Below, one piece after another: positions 1 through 6,726 of a stretch of DNA of 6,800 bases. Each line of letters begins with the position of its first letter. Position 1 is the first letter of the stretch. The stretch is from Myxococcales bacterium. GTDB lineage: Bacteria; Myxococcota; Bradymonadia; UBA7976; UBA1532. The stretch is from positions 1-6,800 of the forward strand of contig JAGQJJ010000216.1 in the NCBI GenBank assembly GCA_020430675.1, in the 5' to 3' direction. Made by a program: the position numbers and the translations under genes. The notes under the pieces were generated by a model. The model had not been told where the DNA came from and searched no databases. It worked only from the letters and a program-made list of their open reading frames with translations.

Positions 1-524
1 GGCTTGATGTCGCGGTGCACGACGCCGGCCCGATGGGCATAGGCCACCGCCTCGGCCACGCGCTGCAACACGTCGACGGCGCGGCGCTGCGGCAACCCCT
101 CAGCAAGCGCCTGCCGCAGCGTGCGCCCCTCGATCAGCTTCATCGTGTACCAGGGCCGCCCGTCGAGGCCGACGCCGCGGTCATGCACCGGCACGATGAT
201 CGGGTGCTGCAAGCCGGCGGTCATGGTGGCTTCGACCTCGAAGCGGCGGTGCGCCGGCGCGTCGCCCACGCGCTGCCAACGCAGCGTCTTGAGGGCGACG
301 GGCCGTTCGAGCACGCGGTCGTAGACGCGCTCGACGACGCCCATGCCCCCGGCGCCCAGGCGGCCCTGCGCGACGTAGCGATCGGCGATGGCCCGCGGCG
401 CGAGCGCCTCGACCGGCGCGCCGTCGAGGTCGCCGCCGGTGCCGGCGAGGGTGCCGACCTCGGTGCCGATCGGCTGCGCGGAGCCGGCGGCGGGAGGCGT
501 CGGAGCGATGATCGGCGCGGACAT
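1..524 (-). CDS. Serine/threonine protein kinase, N-terminal part (cut by window edge)
   Basis: This is a Hanks-type Ser/Thr kinase that should phosphorylate protein hydroxyls using ATP. About 175 residues are visible. Residues 1-45 form an Ala/Pro/Gly-rich extension. The kinase fold begins near RYVAQGRLGAGGMGVV, with the Gly-rich loop G57-x-G59-x-x-G62-x-V64. The ATP-binding Lys is K79 in VALK, and the helix-C Glu is probably E98 (RFEVEA) ahead of LQHPIIVPVHD. The catalytic loop starts at H170-R171-D172-I-K174-P, where the window ends, so the DFG motif, activation segment and any C-terminal sensor or membrane segment lie outside. The ATG at 524 was chosen because it leaves a short N-terminal extension and good codon use; no strong Shine-Dalgarno precedes it. 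The order of motifs matches PknB-like kinases of Myxococcota, Planctomycetes and Actinobacteria. It is transcribed divergently from the lipoprotein gene at 783. The substrate is unknown. The family call is near certain; the exact start is less sure. Confidence 0.93.
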   Translation of the reverse strand, partial: MSAPIIAPTPPAAGSAQPIGTEVGTLAGTGGDLDGAPVEALAPRAIADRYVAQGRLGAGGMGVVERVYDRVLERPVALKTLRWQRVGDAPAHRRFEVEATMTAGLQHPIIVPVHDRGVGLDGRPWYTMKLIEGRTLRQALAEGLPQRRAVDVLQRVAEAVAYAHRAGVVHRDIK

Positions 525-530
525 GCCGCC

Positions 531-560
531 ACTATCGGCCGCCCGCGCCGCGCCGTGCAA
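531..560 (-). promoter_or_regulatory. Weak sigma70-like promoter candidate for the kinase gene
   Basis: On the minus strand TTGCAC (560-555) is followed after 18 bases by GATAGT (536-531), matching the -35 and -10 consensus at 3/6 and 4/6 positions. The -10 ends seven bases before the kinase ATG, so transcription would begin at or next to the start codon and give a leaderless or nearly leaderless mRNA. Matches this weak occur by chance, so this is only a candidate. Confidence 0.2.
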
Positions 561-642
561 GCTGGCCGTGCCCGCACCGGGCGCGCCCCCGGCAAACGGG
601 ATCAAAGCCCACGGCCCGGTGGTGCCTTTGGCGACCCGCGCG

Positions 643-698
643 ACGCCCCGCCGGGCTGCCTCTGGTCACTGCCCTCGCCCACGTGAACGGCGGGGCGT
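643..698. repeat. 11-bp perfect inverted repeat in the divergent intergenic region
   Basis: ACGCCCCGCCG at 643-653 is the exact reverse complement of CGGCGGGGCGT at 688-698, with 34 bases between the arms. It sits midway between the divergent kinase (524) and lipoprotein (783) starts. A widely spaced pair here could be two operator half-sites or a cruciform, but in DNA this G+C-rich a chance match is a realistic alternative. There is no T-tract, so it does not look like a terminator. The rest of 525-782 shows no further gene that I can support. Confidence 0.4.
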
Positions 699-747
699 GG
701 TCCGCCCTGACCTGGGGTCGCCTGCGGGTTCTGACGCAGCGTCGGCC

Positions 748-776
748 TTGCCGCGGGGTCGGCGAGCCGGTAGAAA
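748..776 (+). promoter_or_regulatory. Sigma70-like promoter candidate (or weak RBS) for the Asp-rich lipoprotein gene
   Basis: TTGCCG (748-753) and TAGAAA (771-776) are separated by exactly 17 bases and each matches its consensus at 4/6 positions. The -10 ends six bases before the ATG at 783, which predicts a start of transcription at the start codon. The same segment GGTAGAAAG (769-777) could instead serve as a poor Shine-Dalgarno five bases ahead of the ATG. The two readings exclude each other: if it is the ribosome site, the real promoter lies further upstream. Confidence 0.25.
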
Positions 777-782
777 GCGCCC

Positions 783-1727
783 ATGCGATCGGCGACCCTT
801 CGATGGGCCATCTTTGGCGGCATCGCCTGCCTCGCGATGGGCTGTGATGATGAGACGACCTCATCAAATGACGCCCGGCCGGCCTTGCGCGATGGCGCGG
901 TGATGGATGCCTCGGCGCCGGAACTCGGGGCGGCGGATATGCGGCCGGTGGTCGACCCGAGCCCGGTCGATGATGCCGCGCCGGACCGCGCGGTGGATGC
1001 CTTGGTCGATACCTTGGTCGATGCGTCGGCCGATGCCCTGCCCGATGCCTTCATCGATGGCATCGTCGATGCCATGCCAGATGCCATACCCGACGCCATG
1101 CCCGATGCCATGCCCGACCAGGTGGTCGACGCGGCGCCCGATCTCGGACCGGTCGACCCGTGCGCGGCGGATGAAGTGCTGGACCCCTGCGGCGACCCGG
1201 CTTGCTTCGCCGCCCCGGCCTGCGTTCGGCCGCTGCTCGACGCGCGCGGCGCAAACGACGCGGTGCGCTGCGGCGAGATCGAGGTGACGCCGGCCGATGC
1301 ACGGGCCGCGTGCCTCGATGGGCCGCGTGTGGCGCCCGAGTGGCGGTTTTCATGTGATGAGGTCACGGTCAGCGGTCGGCTGTTCCTCTATTGCCCGCCG
1401 GCGCCGGCCCGGGATCCCGACCGCCTGCACGTGCAGTATGTGATGTCGGCGACCCCCAACCGCGGCCTGATGGAACGGCGCTGGAGCCTGACCACCTCGG
1501 GCGGCGGCCTGCGCCAGTTGAGCCGCGGCGATCGGCACGCGCAGGTCGCGGTCGGCGAGGCGGGCGTCGACTTCATGGGGCTGCACACGGTGACCAACAT
1601 CAATGGCGGCGCGGCGCAGGCGTGGGTGTGGTTTCAGCTCGATCGCGACGGCGTCGAGCTGGGCGCGAGCGGCTTCAAGCTCGACATCGACATGGCCGCC
1701 CTGCGCGCGCGCATCCCGCCGGACTGA
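783..1727 (+). CDS. Lipoprotein with Asp-rich linker and Cys-rich C-terminal domain, function unknown
   Basis: This is a 314-residue exported lipoprotein. The N-terminus (MRSATLRWAIFGG...) is a short basic region plus a hydrophobic core ending in LAMGC, so signal peptidase II should cut before C21. The residue at -3 is Ala rather than the usual Leu. The mature protein begins CDDE; Asp at +2 retains lipoproteins in the inner membrane in E. coli, but that rule may not hold here. Residues about 57-125 are a low-complexity linker with Asp every few residues (DALVD, DAMPD, DAIPD), partly encoded by 12-bp DNA repeats. Residues 127-204 carry eight cysteines (127, 136, 141, 147, 163, 177, 191, 204), which suggests disulphides outside the cytoplasm. 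Residues about 215-314 are rich in alternating beta-type sequence (AWVWFQLDRDGVELGASGFKL) and match no family I recognise. Asp/Pro/Ala linkers behind a lipobox are typical of Myxococcota surface lipoproteins. The ATG at 783 is fixed by the signal peptide. Confidence 0.9.
   Translation: MRSATLRWAIFGGIACLAMGCDDETTSSNDARPALRDGAVMDASAPELGAADMRPVVDPSPVDDAAPDRAVDALVDTLVDASADALPDAFIDGIVDAMPDAIPDAMPDAMPDQVVDAAPDLGPVDPCAADEVLDPCGDPACFAAPACVRPLLDARGANDAVRCGEIEVTPADARAACLDGPRVAPEWRFSCDEVTVSGRLFLYCPPAPARDPDRLHVQYVMSATPNRGLMERRWSLTTSGGGLRQLSRGDRHAQVAVGEAGVDFMGLHTVTNINGGAAQAWVWFQLDRDGVELGASGFKLDIDMAALRARIPPD
1068..1115 (+). repeat. Four tandem 12-bp units encoding Asp-Ala-Met/Ile-Pro
   Basis: Four consecutive 12-base units of the form GAYGCCATRCCM (starts 1068, 1080, 1092, 1104) encode DAMP, DAIP, DAMP and DAMP in the lipoprotein linker. 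They are nearly identical at DNA level, which suggests recent slippage or unequal recombination. Looser relatives with Asp codons spaced by three or four codons extend from roughly 970 to 1147. Copy-number change in whole 12-bp units would keep the frame and only alter linker length. Confidence 0.85.
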
Positions 1728-1741
1728 GCGACAGGACGGCG

Positions 1742-2830
1742 TCAGGGCGCGGGCGCGGCGAGGGCGGGCCGGCGCAGCGGGTGCGTGAAGCGCAGGTCGC
1801 CGCCGGGCAGCGCAAAGCCTTGCAGGGCTTCGGGGTCGCCGCTGATGGCACCGACCGGCCAGGGCAGCACGCCGCCGCGCACGGCGGGGCGGCCGGCGAG
1901 GTGTTCGCCGCCGGGGCCTTCGGTGGGGGCGCGGTCGTCGGTCAGGTTGAACAGCGCCCAGGTGCACGGTTCGCCTGGAGCGGGGCAGCGCACGGCCAGC
2001 GCGTGGGCCTCGTCGAGCGTGCGATAGACGCGCAGGGTGGCGGGGGCGGCTTCGAGCGTGGCCAGCTTGCGGGCGGGGCGGGCCTTGCCGGCGTGGGCGC
2101 GGCGGGCGAGCACCTCGTCGTGGCGGCGCACGATCTGGAACGTCCAGTCGGCGTGGCGCCAGCCTTCGGGCAGGGCCTCTTCGGCCAGCGCAAAGGGTGC
2201 GTCGCCGGCTTCGAGCAGGCTCGGCCGCGGCACTTCTTCAGGTGAGGTGACCGGCGTCCAGGCCGCGTCGCTGGGAGTCCACCGAGCAAGCCCCTGTTGC
2301 GAGACCGCCTCGCGGGGGCCGGCGGCGGGCAGCTCGGCCATCCAGCGGGCTTGCAGGGCGCCGTCTTGCGTCCATTCGAGCGCCTCGACAACACCGCGGG
2401 CATACGGGAAGGGCAGCGGCGGCGTGCGCCCGCGCGGGCGGCCATCGGCAGCGGCGAGCGCGGTGAGCGCGCCGTCGTCTTCGAGCACCAGCACCCGCTG
2501 CGCTTCGGCGAGCAAAGGCACGCCCGGAGGGCCGGCCCAGCGCAGGGCGCCGCCGGGCAGGTCGATCGCAAACACCGCGCCGGGCGCGTCGAGGTAGAGC
2601 CGGGTCTCGCCAGCGTTGGTGACGCCGCCGGGCGCCGGGCGCGCGGTCAGCCGGCCGGCATGGGCATCGAGGGGGGTCGGGGCGGCGGTTTTGGGGGCGG
2701 TCGGTGGCATCGGTTCCGGTTCGGGCCGAGGTTGGGGCGCCGGGCCGCTGCACGCGAGCGCGACGAGGGCGCAAAAAATGGCAGCAATCGCCTCAAATCG
2801 ATTGAAACGTAGTCCAAATATTGTCAGCAT
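1742..2830 (-). CDS. Lipoprotein with PQQ-like (BamB-type) beta-propeller motifs
   Basis: This is a 362-residue exported lipoprotein starting at the ATG at 2830. The signal peptide (MLTIFGLRFNRFEAIAAIFC...) has Arg residues, a hydrophobic core and a lipobox ending ALAC, giving lipidation at C27; Ala at -3 is atypical. A Pro/Glu-rich linker covers residues 29-58. Residues 79-100 (YLDAPGAVFAIDLPGGALRW) and 112-132 (RVLVLEDDGALTALAAADG) have the pattern of PQQ-type propeller blades: a beta strand, Ala-Ile/Leu-Asp/Ala, then a Gly turn. Later blades are too diverged to place by eye. C282 and C289 could form a disulphide. BamB-like or PQQ-like propellers usually bind other proteins or surface polymers; no catalytic residues are evident. 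The same frame is open upstream into the propeller gene, but the sequence between about 3097 and 2831 is Arg/Pro-rich nonsense, so the start at 2830 is preferred. No Shine-Dalgarno is obvious, and the first 20 codons are unusually A+T-rich. Its 3' end is 14 bp from the convergent lipoprotein gene. Confidence 0.82.
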   Translation of the reverse strand: MLTIFGLRFNRFEAIAAIFCALVALACSGPAPQPRPEPEPMPPTAPKTAAPTPLDAHAGRLTARPAPGGVTNAGETRLYLDAPGAVFAIDLPGGALRWAGPPGVPLLAEAQRVLVLEDDGALTALAAADGRPRGRTPPLPFPYARGVVEALEWTQDGALQARWMAELPAAGPREAVSQQGLARWTPSDAAWTPVTSPEEVPRPSLLEAGDAPFALAEEALPEGWRHADWTFQIVRRHDEVLARRAHAGKARPARKLATLEAAPATLRVYRTLDEAHALAVRCPAPGEPCTWALFNLTDDRAPTEGPGGEHLAGRPAVRGGVLPWPVGAISGDPEALQGFALPGGDLRFTHPLRRPALAAPAP

Positions 2831-2860
2831 GACGCCGCACTGACGTTCTGGGAACGGTCG

Positions 2861-3010
2861 CAGATGCGGGCGCCTGCGAGGGGGCGTCAGCAAGTCTGGG
2901 GCCGGGCGTGGCATGGTCGGTCGCAGCCCACGGCGGTGAGGTGGGCGCCCGCACGGGGGCGTCCGCAGGTCTCCGACCGGGCGCGCTGCGGTCAGTTGAA
3001 GCGCACGGCG
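2861..3010 (-). repeat. Degenerate 75-bp tandem duplication spanning the propeller gene's stop codon
   Basis: Bases about 2861-2935 align without gaps to about 2936-3010 at an offset of 75. Over the best 66 positions I count 49 identities (about 74%). Shared blocks include GACGCCCCC, GGCGCCC and GCCCGG on the minus strand. The promoter-distal copy (2936-3010) covers the last codons and TGA of the propeller gene. The other copy has CGA where the stop should be and lies wholly in the gap before the PQQ-like lipoprotein. This is consistent with an old duplication of the gene's tail. A family of dispersed intergenic palindromes could also explain it. Confidence 0.6.
2943..2964 (-). terminator. 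Possible GC hairpin after the propeller gene
   Basis: On the minus strand GGACGCCC (2964-2957) can pair with GGGCGCCC (2950-2943) around a six-base loop. That is seven G-C pairs with one internal A-C mismatch, 27 bases after the TGA at 2992. No T-run follows, so it is not a classic intrinsic terminator. It could attenuate transcription or protect the mRNA 3' end. The second copy of the 75-bp unit holds a weaker version of the same hairpin. Confidence 0.25.
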
Positions 3011-6000
3011 CGCATGGCGGCGTTGTCGGCGTCGGCGAGGGTGCGGAAGAAGCGCCAGAAGCTCTCCACGTCGGTGATGCGGCCCGGGCACTGGGCCGGG
3101 GTCGAGGGCATCATGGCTGCGCACGAGGGCGATGACCAGGGCGTCTTTATAGGCCGGCGTCGGGTGGTCGGGCGGCGCGTCGGGCGTCCACTGGAAGGCG
3201 GCGACCGCCCAGCCCTCGGCGGGGATGGCCACGTTGGTCACCGTGCCGAGCGGGACCGCGGCGACGATCTTGCCGGCCTCGAAGGGCGGGGCGTGCGCGT
3301 CGGGGTCGCTGATGGGCGCGTTGGTGCGGGCCCAGTAGAGGTCGACGTCGACGTTGGTGGGCTGCGTCGTGGTGTTGAAGACGCGCACGTAGACATGGTT
3401 GACCACGCCGCCGGTGAGGCGGTCGGCGTCGCGGCGGTCGAGCAGGTCGGCGAAGGCGTTGGCCGGGTTCGCTTCGGCCGCGTTGCGCACGATGATGTCG
3501 GGGCTGCGCCCGGCGGCGAGCACGCTGCCCAGGTCGCCGGCGTCGTCGGTGCCGTCGCGCAGGTAGACCTGCGGCTGGAAGGGCGTCAGCGGCACCTGCC
3601 GGTAGATGGCGCGGCGCTCGTTGCGGATGAGCGTGGGCAGGTCGAGCGCGGGCACGCCGATCGGGTCGCCAGCGCTGGTGACCACCGCGAGCAGGGCGAT
3701 CTGCTGGCCGGCGGCGATGGTGGGCGGCGCCTGCCACTCGAAGCGGGCGACCGCCGGCTGGCCGGGTCCGACGGTGGTCAGCGAGCGGGCGACGTCGATG
3801 CGTTGCCAGGGGCCGGCAGGCGCGGCGGGCGAGGTGCCGTCGTTGGTGGCGGCGGCCCAGAAGCCGGCCTGCAGGTTGGGGCCGGGCGCGGCGTTGGCGT
3901 TAGCCGGCGCGGGGTGCGTGGCAAAGAAGAGGTGCACGCGGGCGGCGTTGGCGCCGGTCAGGCCGTCCCACCCGCGGGTGTGCACCTGCACATAGACGGC
4001 GTTCTTGCGCCCGCCCGCGACGGATTTATGCGCCAGCGAGGTGTCGAACTCGACCCCGTCGATGACCGCGTCGAGGAATTGGAAGGGCGCGTTGTCGACG
4101 CGCAGGTCGTAGCCGTCGGTGTCGTTCATCTGCACGGTGCCCGCGGGGAAGCGCGGGTCGCCGTTCCACTGGCCGGCGGCGGCGCCGTTGAGCACCGCGG
4201 GCGTGGGGCGTGGGTAGGTCAGGCCGCTCTCGATCACGGTCTGCCGCAAGTACAGGCGGTACTGCGGGATGCCGCCGGCTGTCGCCAGCTCGCACTCGTA
4301 GATGCCGCGGCCATGGGTCGCCGCATAGAGCCGCGTGCCGCGCAGCTCGAGGTCGGTGATGAACGTCAGCGGCAGCTTGCCGCGCACCGCGGGCACGCCG
4401 GAGCCCGCGCGGTTGTTGAAGTTGTTCCAAATGACAGGGGCCACCGCGGCCGCGGGTGCGTTGCGGCGGGGCAGGTTGCGGGCGACGTAGACCCCGACGG
4501 TGGTGCCGACAAAGAGCACCTGCGGGTCGCCGACGGCGGGCTGCGGGTCGAAGGCGGCCGCGATGAACGGGCTCGGCGGCAACGAGTTGACCGGCGAGGC
4601 GGCCACGTCGACGGTGAGGTCGACCCAGCTCGTGCCCCGGTTGCGGGTGAGCCAGACCCGGCCCTGGCTGACGTTGTTGCCCGCGTCGCCGGCGGTGACC
4701 ACCACCACGTAATCACGGGTGCCCGGGTGGGGCACGATGGCGCCGATGCGCGGGTTGGTGCCCGGCGGGTGCGGCGGGGTGACCACCGCGTAGGCTTTGG
4801 TCGCTTCGGTGGCGCCGGTGCCGACGATGACCCGGCCGGTCGAGGTGCCGATCCACCAATCGGCGCTGGCCCCGCTGGCGCCGACGCCGTAAGCGACGAC
4901 GGTCACCGCCTGGGCGTTGCCCGCCACAAAACCGGGCAGCCCCATCGACGTCCAGCCGACGCCGCCGTTGTTCGTCCAGTAGGCGTTGCCGGTCGCGCCG
5001 ACGCCGCCCTGGCGCCCGGCGAGCATATGGTCCTGGGTGACCGGGTGGCCGCGAACGAGGCCCACGAAGGGCGGCAGGCTGCCGGCCATGTTGGCGGTGA
5101 CGTTGAGCACCATCGAGAAAGCGCGCTGGGTGCCCGCGCGGTCTGCATTGAGCATGCCGCGCTGCAGCAGCGGGTAGAAGCCGGGGGTCGGATAGGTCGA
5201 GGTCGGCGCGCCCACGATGGCGCGGTCGACGCGCGTCTGGGTCGTGGGGAAGAAGGTGCGCGCGTCGTTGACCCGCAGGGCGAGCTGCCCGCCATCGCCG
5301 CCGCCGATGGAGTACCAGGTGGGGCCGCCGAAGCCGAGCCAGGTGCCGTTGTCTTGCAGCCCACCACCCATGATCTCGGGGAAGGTGGGGTGCACGGTGA
5401 TGTCGTTGAACTGCCCGATGAGCAGGCCGTGGCTGCGCTTGCGCCAGCCGCCGCTGGTCGCCGGGTTCTGGTTGATCATGTCGGTGGCGCGGGCGACGCC
5501 GCCGTCATTGGTGAGCCAGAAGGCGTTGGGTTCAGCGCGGTCGAAGAAGCCGACGTGCTGGTCGGCGTGCTGCGCGTAGTCGCCCTGGTCGTAGAGGCGG
5601 GTATCGACCACATGCGTCCAGTTGACCCCGGCGTCGAGGCTGCGCAGCACCTCGACCCCGCCGACGACCACGATGTCGGGGTGATCGGGGTGGGCGCCGA
5701 TGAAGGTGCACCACCACGGGTAGGTGCCCAGCACCGGCGCGGCGGGCAGCGCGCGGGGCGTCCAGTTGACCCCGGCGTCATCGGTGACTTCGAGCGGCAG
5801 GTAGCCGTTGCGGGCGGCGGTTTCGAGCAGCGCATAGACCCGCTGCGGCCGGCGGTGGCAAAGCGCGAGGCGGACGCGGCTCATCGTGCCGGTGGCGGCG
5901 CTGGTGTTCAGCCGCCCCTGCCAGGTCAACGCGCCGGCGCCCGTGCAGACCGCGGCGTAGACCCCTCGTCCCTGGATGCCGATGTAGAGACGCAGGTGCC

Positions 6001-6712
6001 TGGGGTGGGCCGGATCGAAGTTCTCGGCGATGACCACATCGGTCACCTGGCCGATGAGCGCCGGGGGCAGGTCCTGCGTGAAGCTGACCGTGCCGTTGGC
6101 CGCGCGCTCGCGGCGCCACAGGCCGGTGTCGGCGGCGAACCAGCAGCGGTGCTCGTCGTGCGGGTCGACGGCGATGGCGCCATAACCGGCCGAGGCGCCC
6201 GCCGGCACCGGGGGGCTCGCCGGCTGCGGGCCGACCTCGTTGGTCAGGGAATTGGCCGCCGCGTCGTACCGGAAGATGCCGAGCCCCGGCGGCCCCTGCG
6301 GCGGGTTGAGCACGATCTGGGGGAACTGCTCGCCGCTGCCGATATAGAGGATGTTGGGGTTCGAGGGCGCGATGGCCAGCGCGCCGACCGGGTAGGCGGC
6401 GTCGGCCGCGCCAATGGGGGCCCAGGTGTCGCCGCCATCGGTCGTGCGAAAGACCCCCCCGAAGGCGGTGCCCGCGTACAGGATGCGCGCGTCTTTCGGG
6501 TGCTGCACCAACGCGCGCACCCGGCCCCCGATGCTGCGCGCGCCGGTGGGAATCCACGGCCGCGAGCCCGGGTCGACGGTCACATTGCCCGCGTGGGTCA
6601 CCGACGCGCTGTAGACCTGCATCATCGCCAGCCCGCCGGGCACGCCCAGGGTCGCGAGCAGGGCCTCCATGCGCTCTTCGCGGTCGTCGCCCTCAATCTC
6701 CTCGTCAGCCAT
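2992..6712 (-). CDS. Asp-box (BNR/sortilin/GH74-like) beta-propeller protein with two C-terminal beta repeats; frame broken once
   Basis: After correcting one base, this gene encodes about 1,239 residues. Five Asp-box motifs (S/T-x-D/N-x-G-x-x-W) lie at residues 90-97, 310-317, 358-365, 580-587 and 689-696. Blade starts such as VQHPKDARILYAGT, VDPHDEHRCWFAAD and VHPTFPEIMGGGLQDNGTW recur. ATHGRGIYE (798-806) is the usual closing motif of such propellers. The roughly 750-residue propeller region (about 55-810) is the size of a two-propeller GH74 or ten-bladed sortilin-type fold. I cannot identify catalytic residues, so binding is as likely as hydrolysis. Two related beta domains follow, about 817-1040 and 1046-1239. 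No Sec signal or membrane segment is visible; the acidic N-terminus (MADEEIEGDDREER) leads to a Gly-Gly at 26-27. The start at 6712 has a good Shine-Dalgarno and lies 14 bp after the upstream stop. Near 3092-3112 the frame shifts by one base; the true stop is TGA at 2994-2992. Without correction the frame runs on to 1742. Confidence 0.9.
3092..3112 (-). other. Frameshift site (one extra base) in the propeller gene
   Basis: Upstream of here the frame reads good sequence through LVIALVRSHDAL (CAT of His1200 at 3115-3113). Downstream it reads PHHRRGELLALLPHPRRRRQ, typical out-of-frame G+C-rich sequence. Skipping one base restores AQCPGRITDVESFWRFFRTL and continues to ...MRAVRFN and a TGA at 2994-2992. 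The likely positions are the four-C run (3101-3098) or the three-C run (3108-3106) on the minus strand. Removing a C from either gives a smooth join (SHDALDPAQC or SHDASTPAQC). Sequencing error, a real inactivating mutation in the tail, or +1 slippage on a CCC codon are all possible. Error or mutation is the simplest explanation. Confidence 0.85.
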
Positions 6713-6716
6713 CGCG

Positions 6717-6725
6717 CCTCACCCC
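6717..6725 (-). promoter_or_regulatory. Shine-Dalgarno of the propeller gene
   Basis: GGGGTGAGG (6725-6717, minus strand) ends four bases before the ATG at 6712 and contains a GGTGAGG anti-16S-type core. It lies wholly within the 14-bp gap after the upstream stop codon. This supports the chosen start and suggests translational coupling with the upstream gene. Confidence 0.6.
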
Positions 6726-6726
6726 A

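Noticed and set aside
15..686. Long plus-strand open frame opposite the kinase
   Set aside because: It is antisense to a kinase frame with intact Gly-loop, Lys and HRD motifs. Its translation is Arg/Ala/Gly-rich without any domain, as expected of a shadow frame in G+C-rich DNA.
602..1366. Minus-strand frame with a striking MASGMASGMASG repeat
   Set aside because: The repeat is the reverse complement of the 12-bp Asp-rich linker repeats of the real plus-strand lipoprotein. The frame has no start signals or recognisable domain.
1391..2245. Plus-strand open frame bridging the two lipoprotein genes
   Set aside because: It begins out of frame inside the Asp-rich lipoprotein, runs antisense through the PQQ-like gene, and is Gly/Ala/Arg-rich with no motif.
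2793..2806. Palindrome AATCGATT with TCAA/TTGA flanks as an operator
   Set aside because: It lies inside the coding sequence of the signal peptide and the exact palindrome is only eight bases, so chance is a sufficient explanation.
2831..3097. Minus-strand Arg/Pro-rich sequence as a genuine linker joining the propeller to the lipoprotein
   Set aside because: The composition is that of an out-of-frame read, the +1 frame over the first part gives a sensible C-terminus and stop, and a linker leading into a lipobox signal peptide would be pointless.
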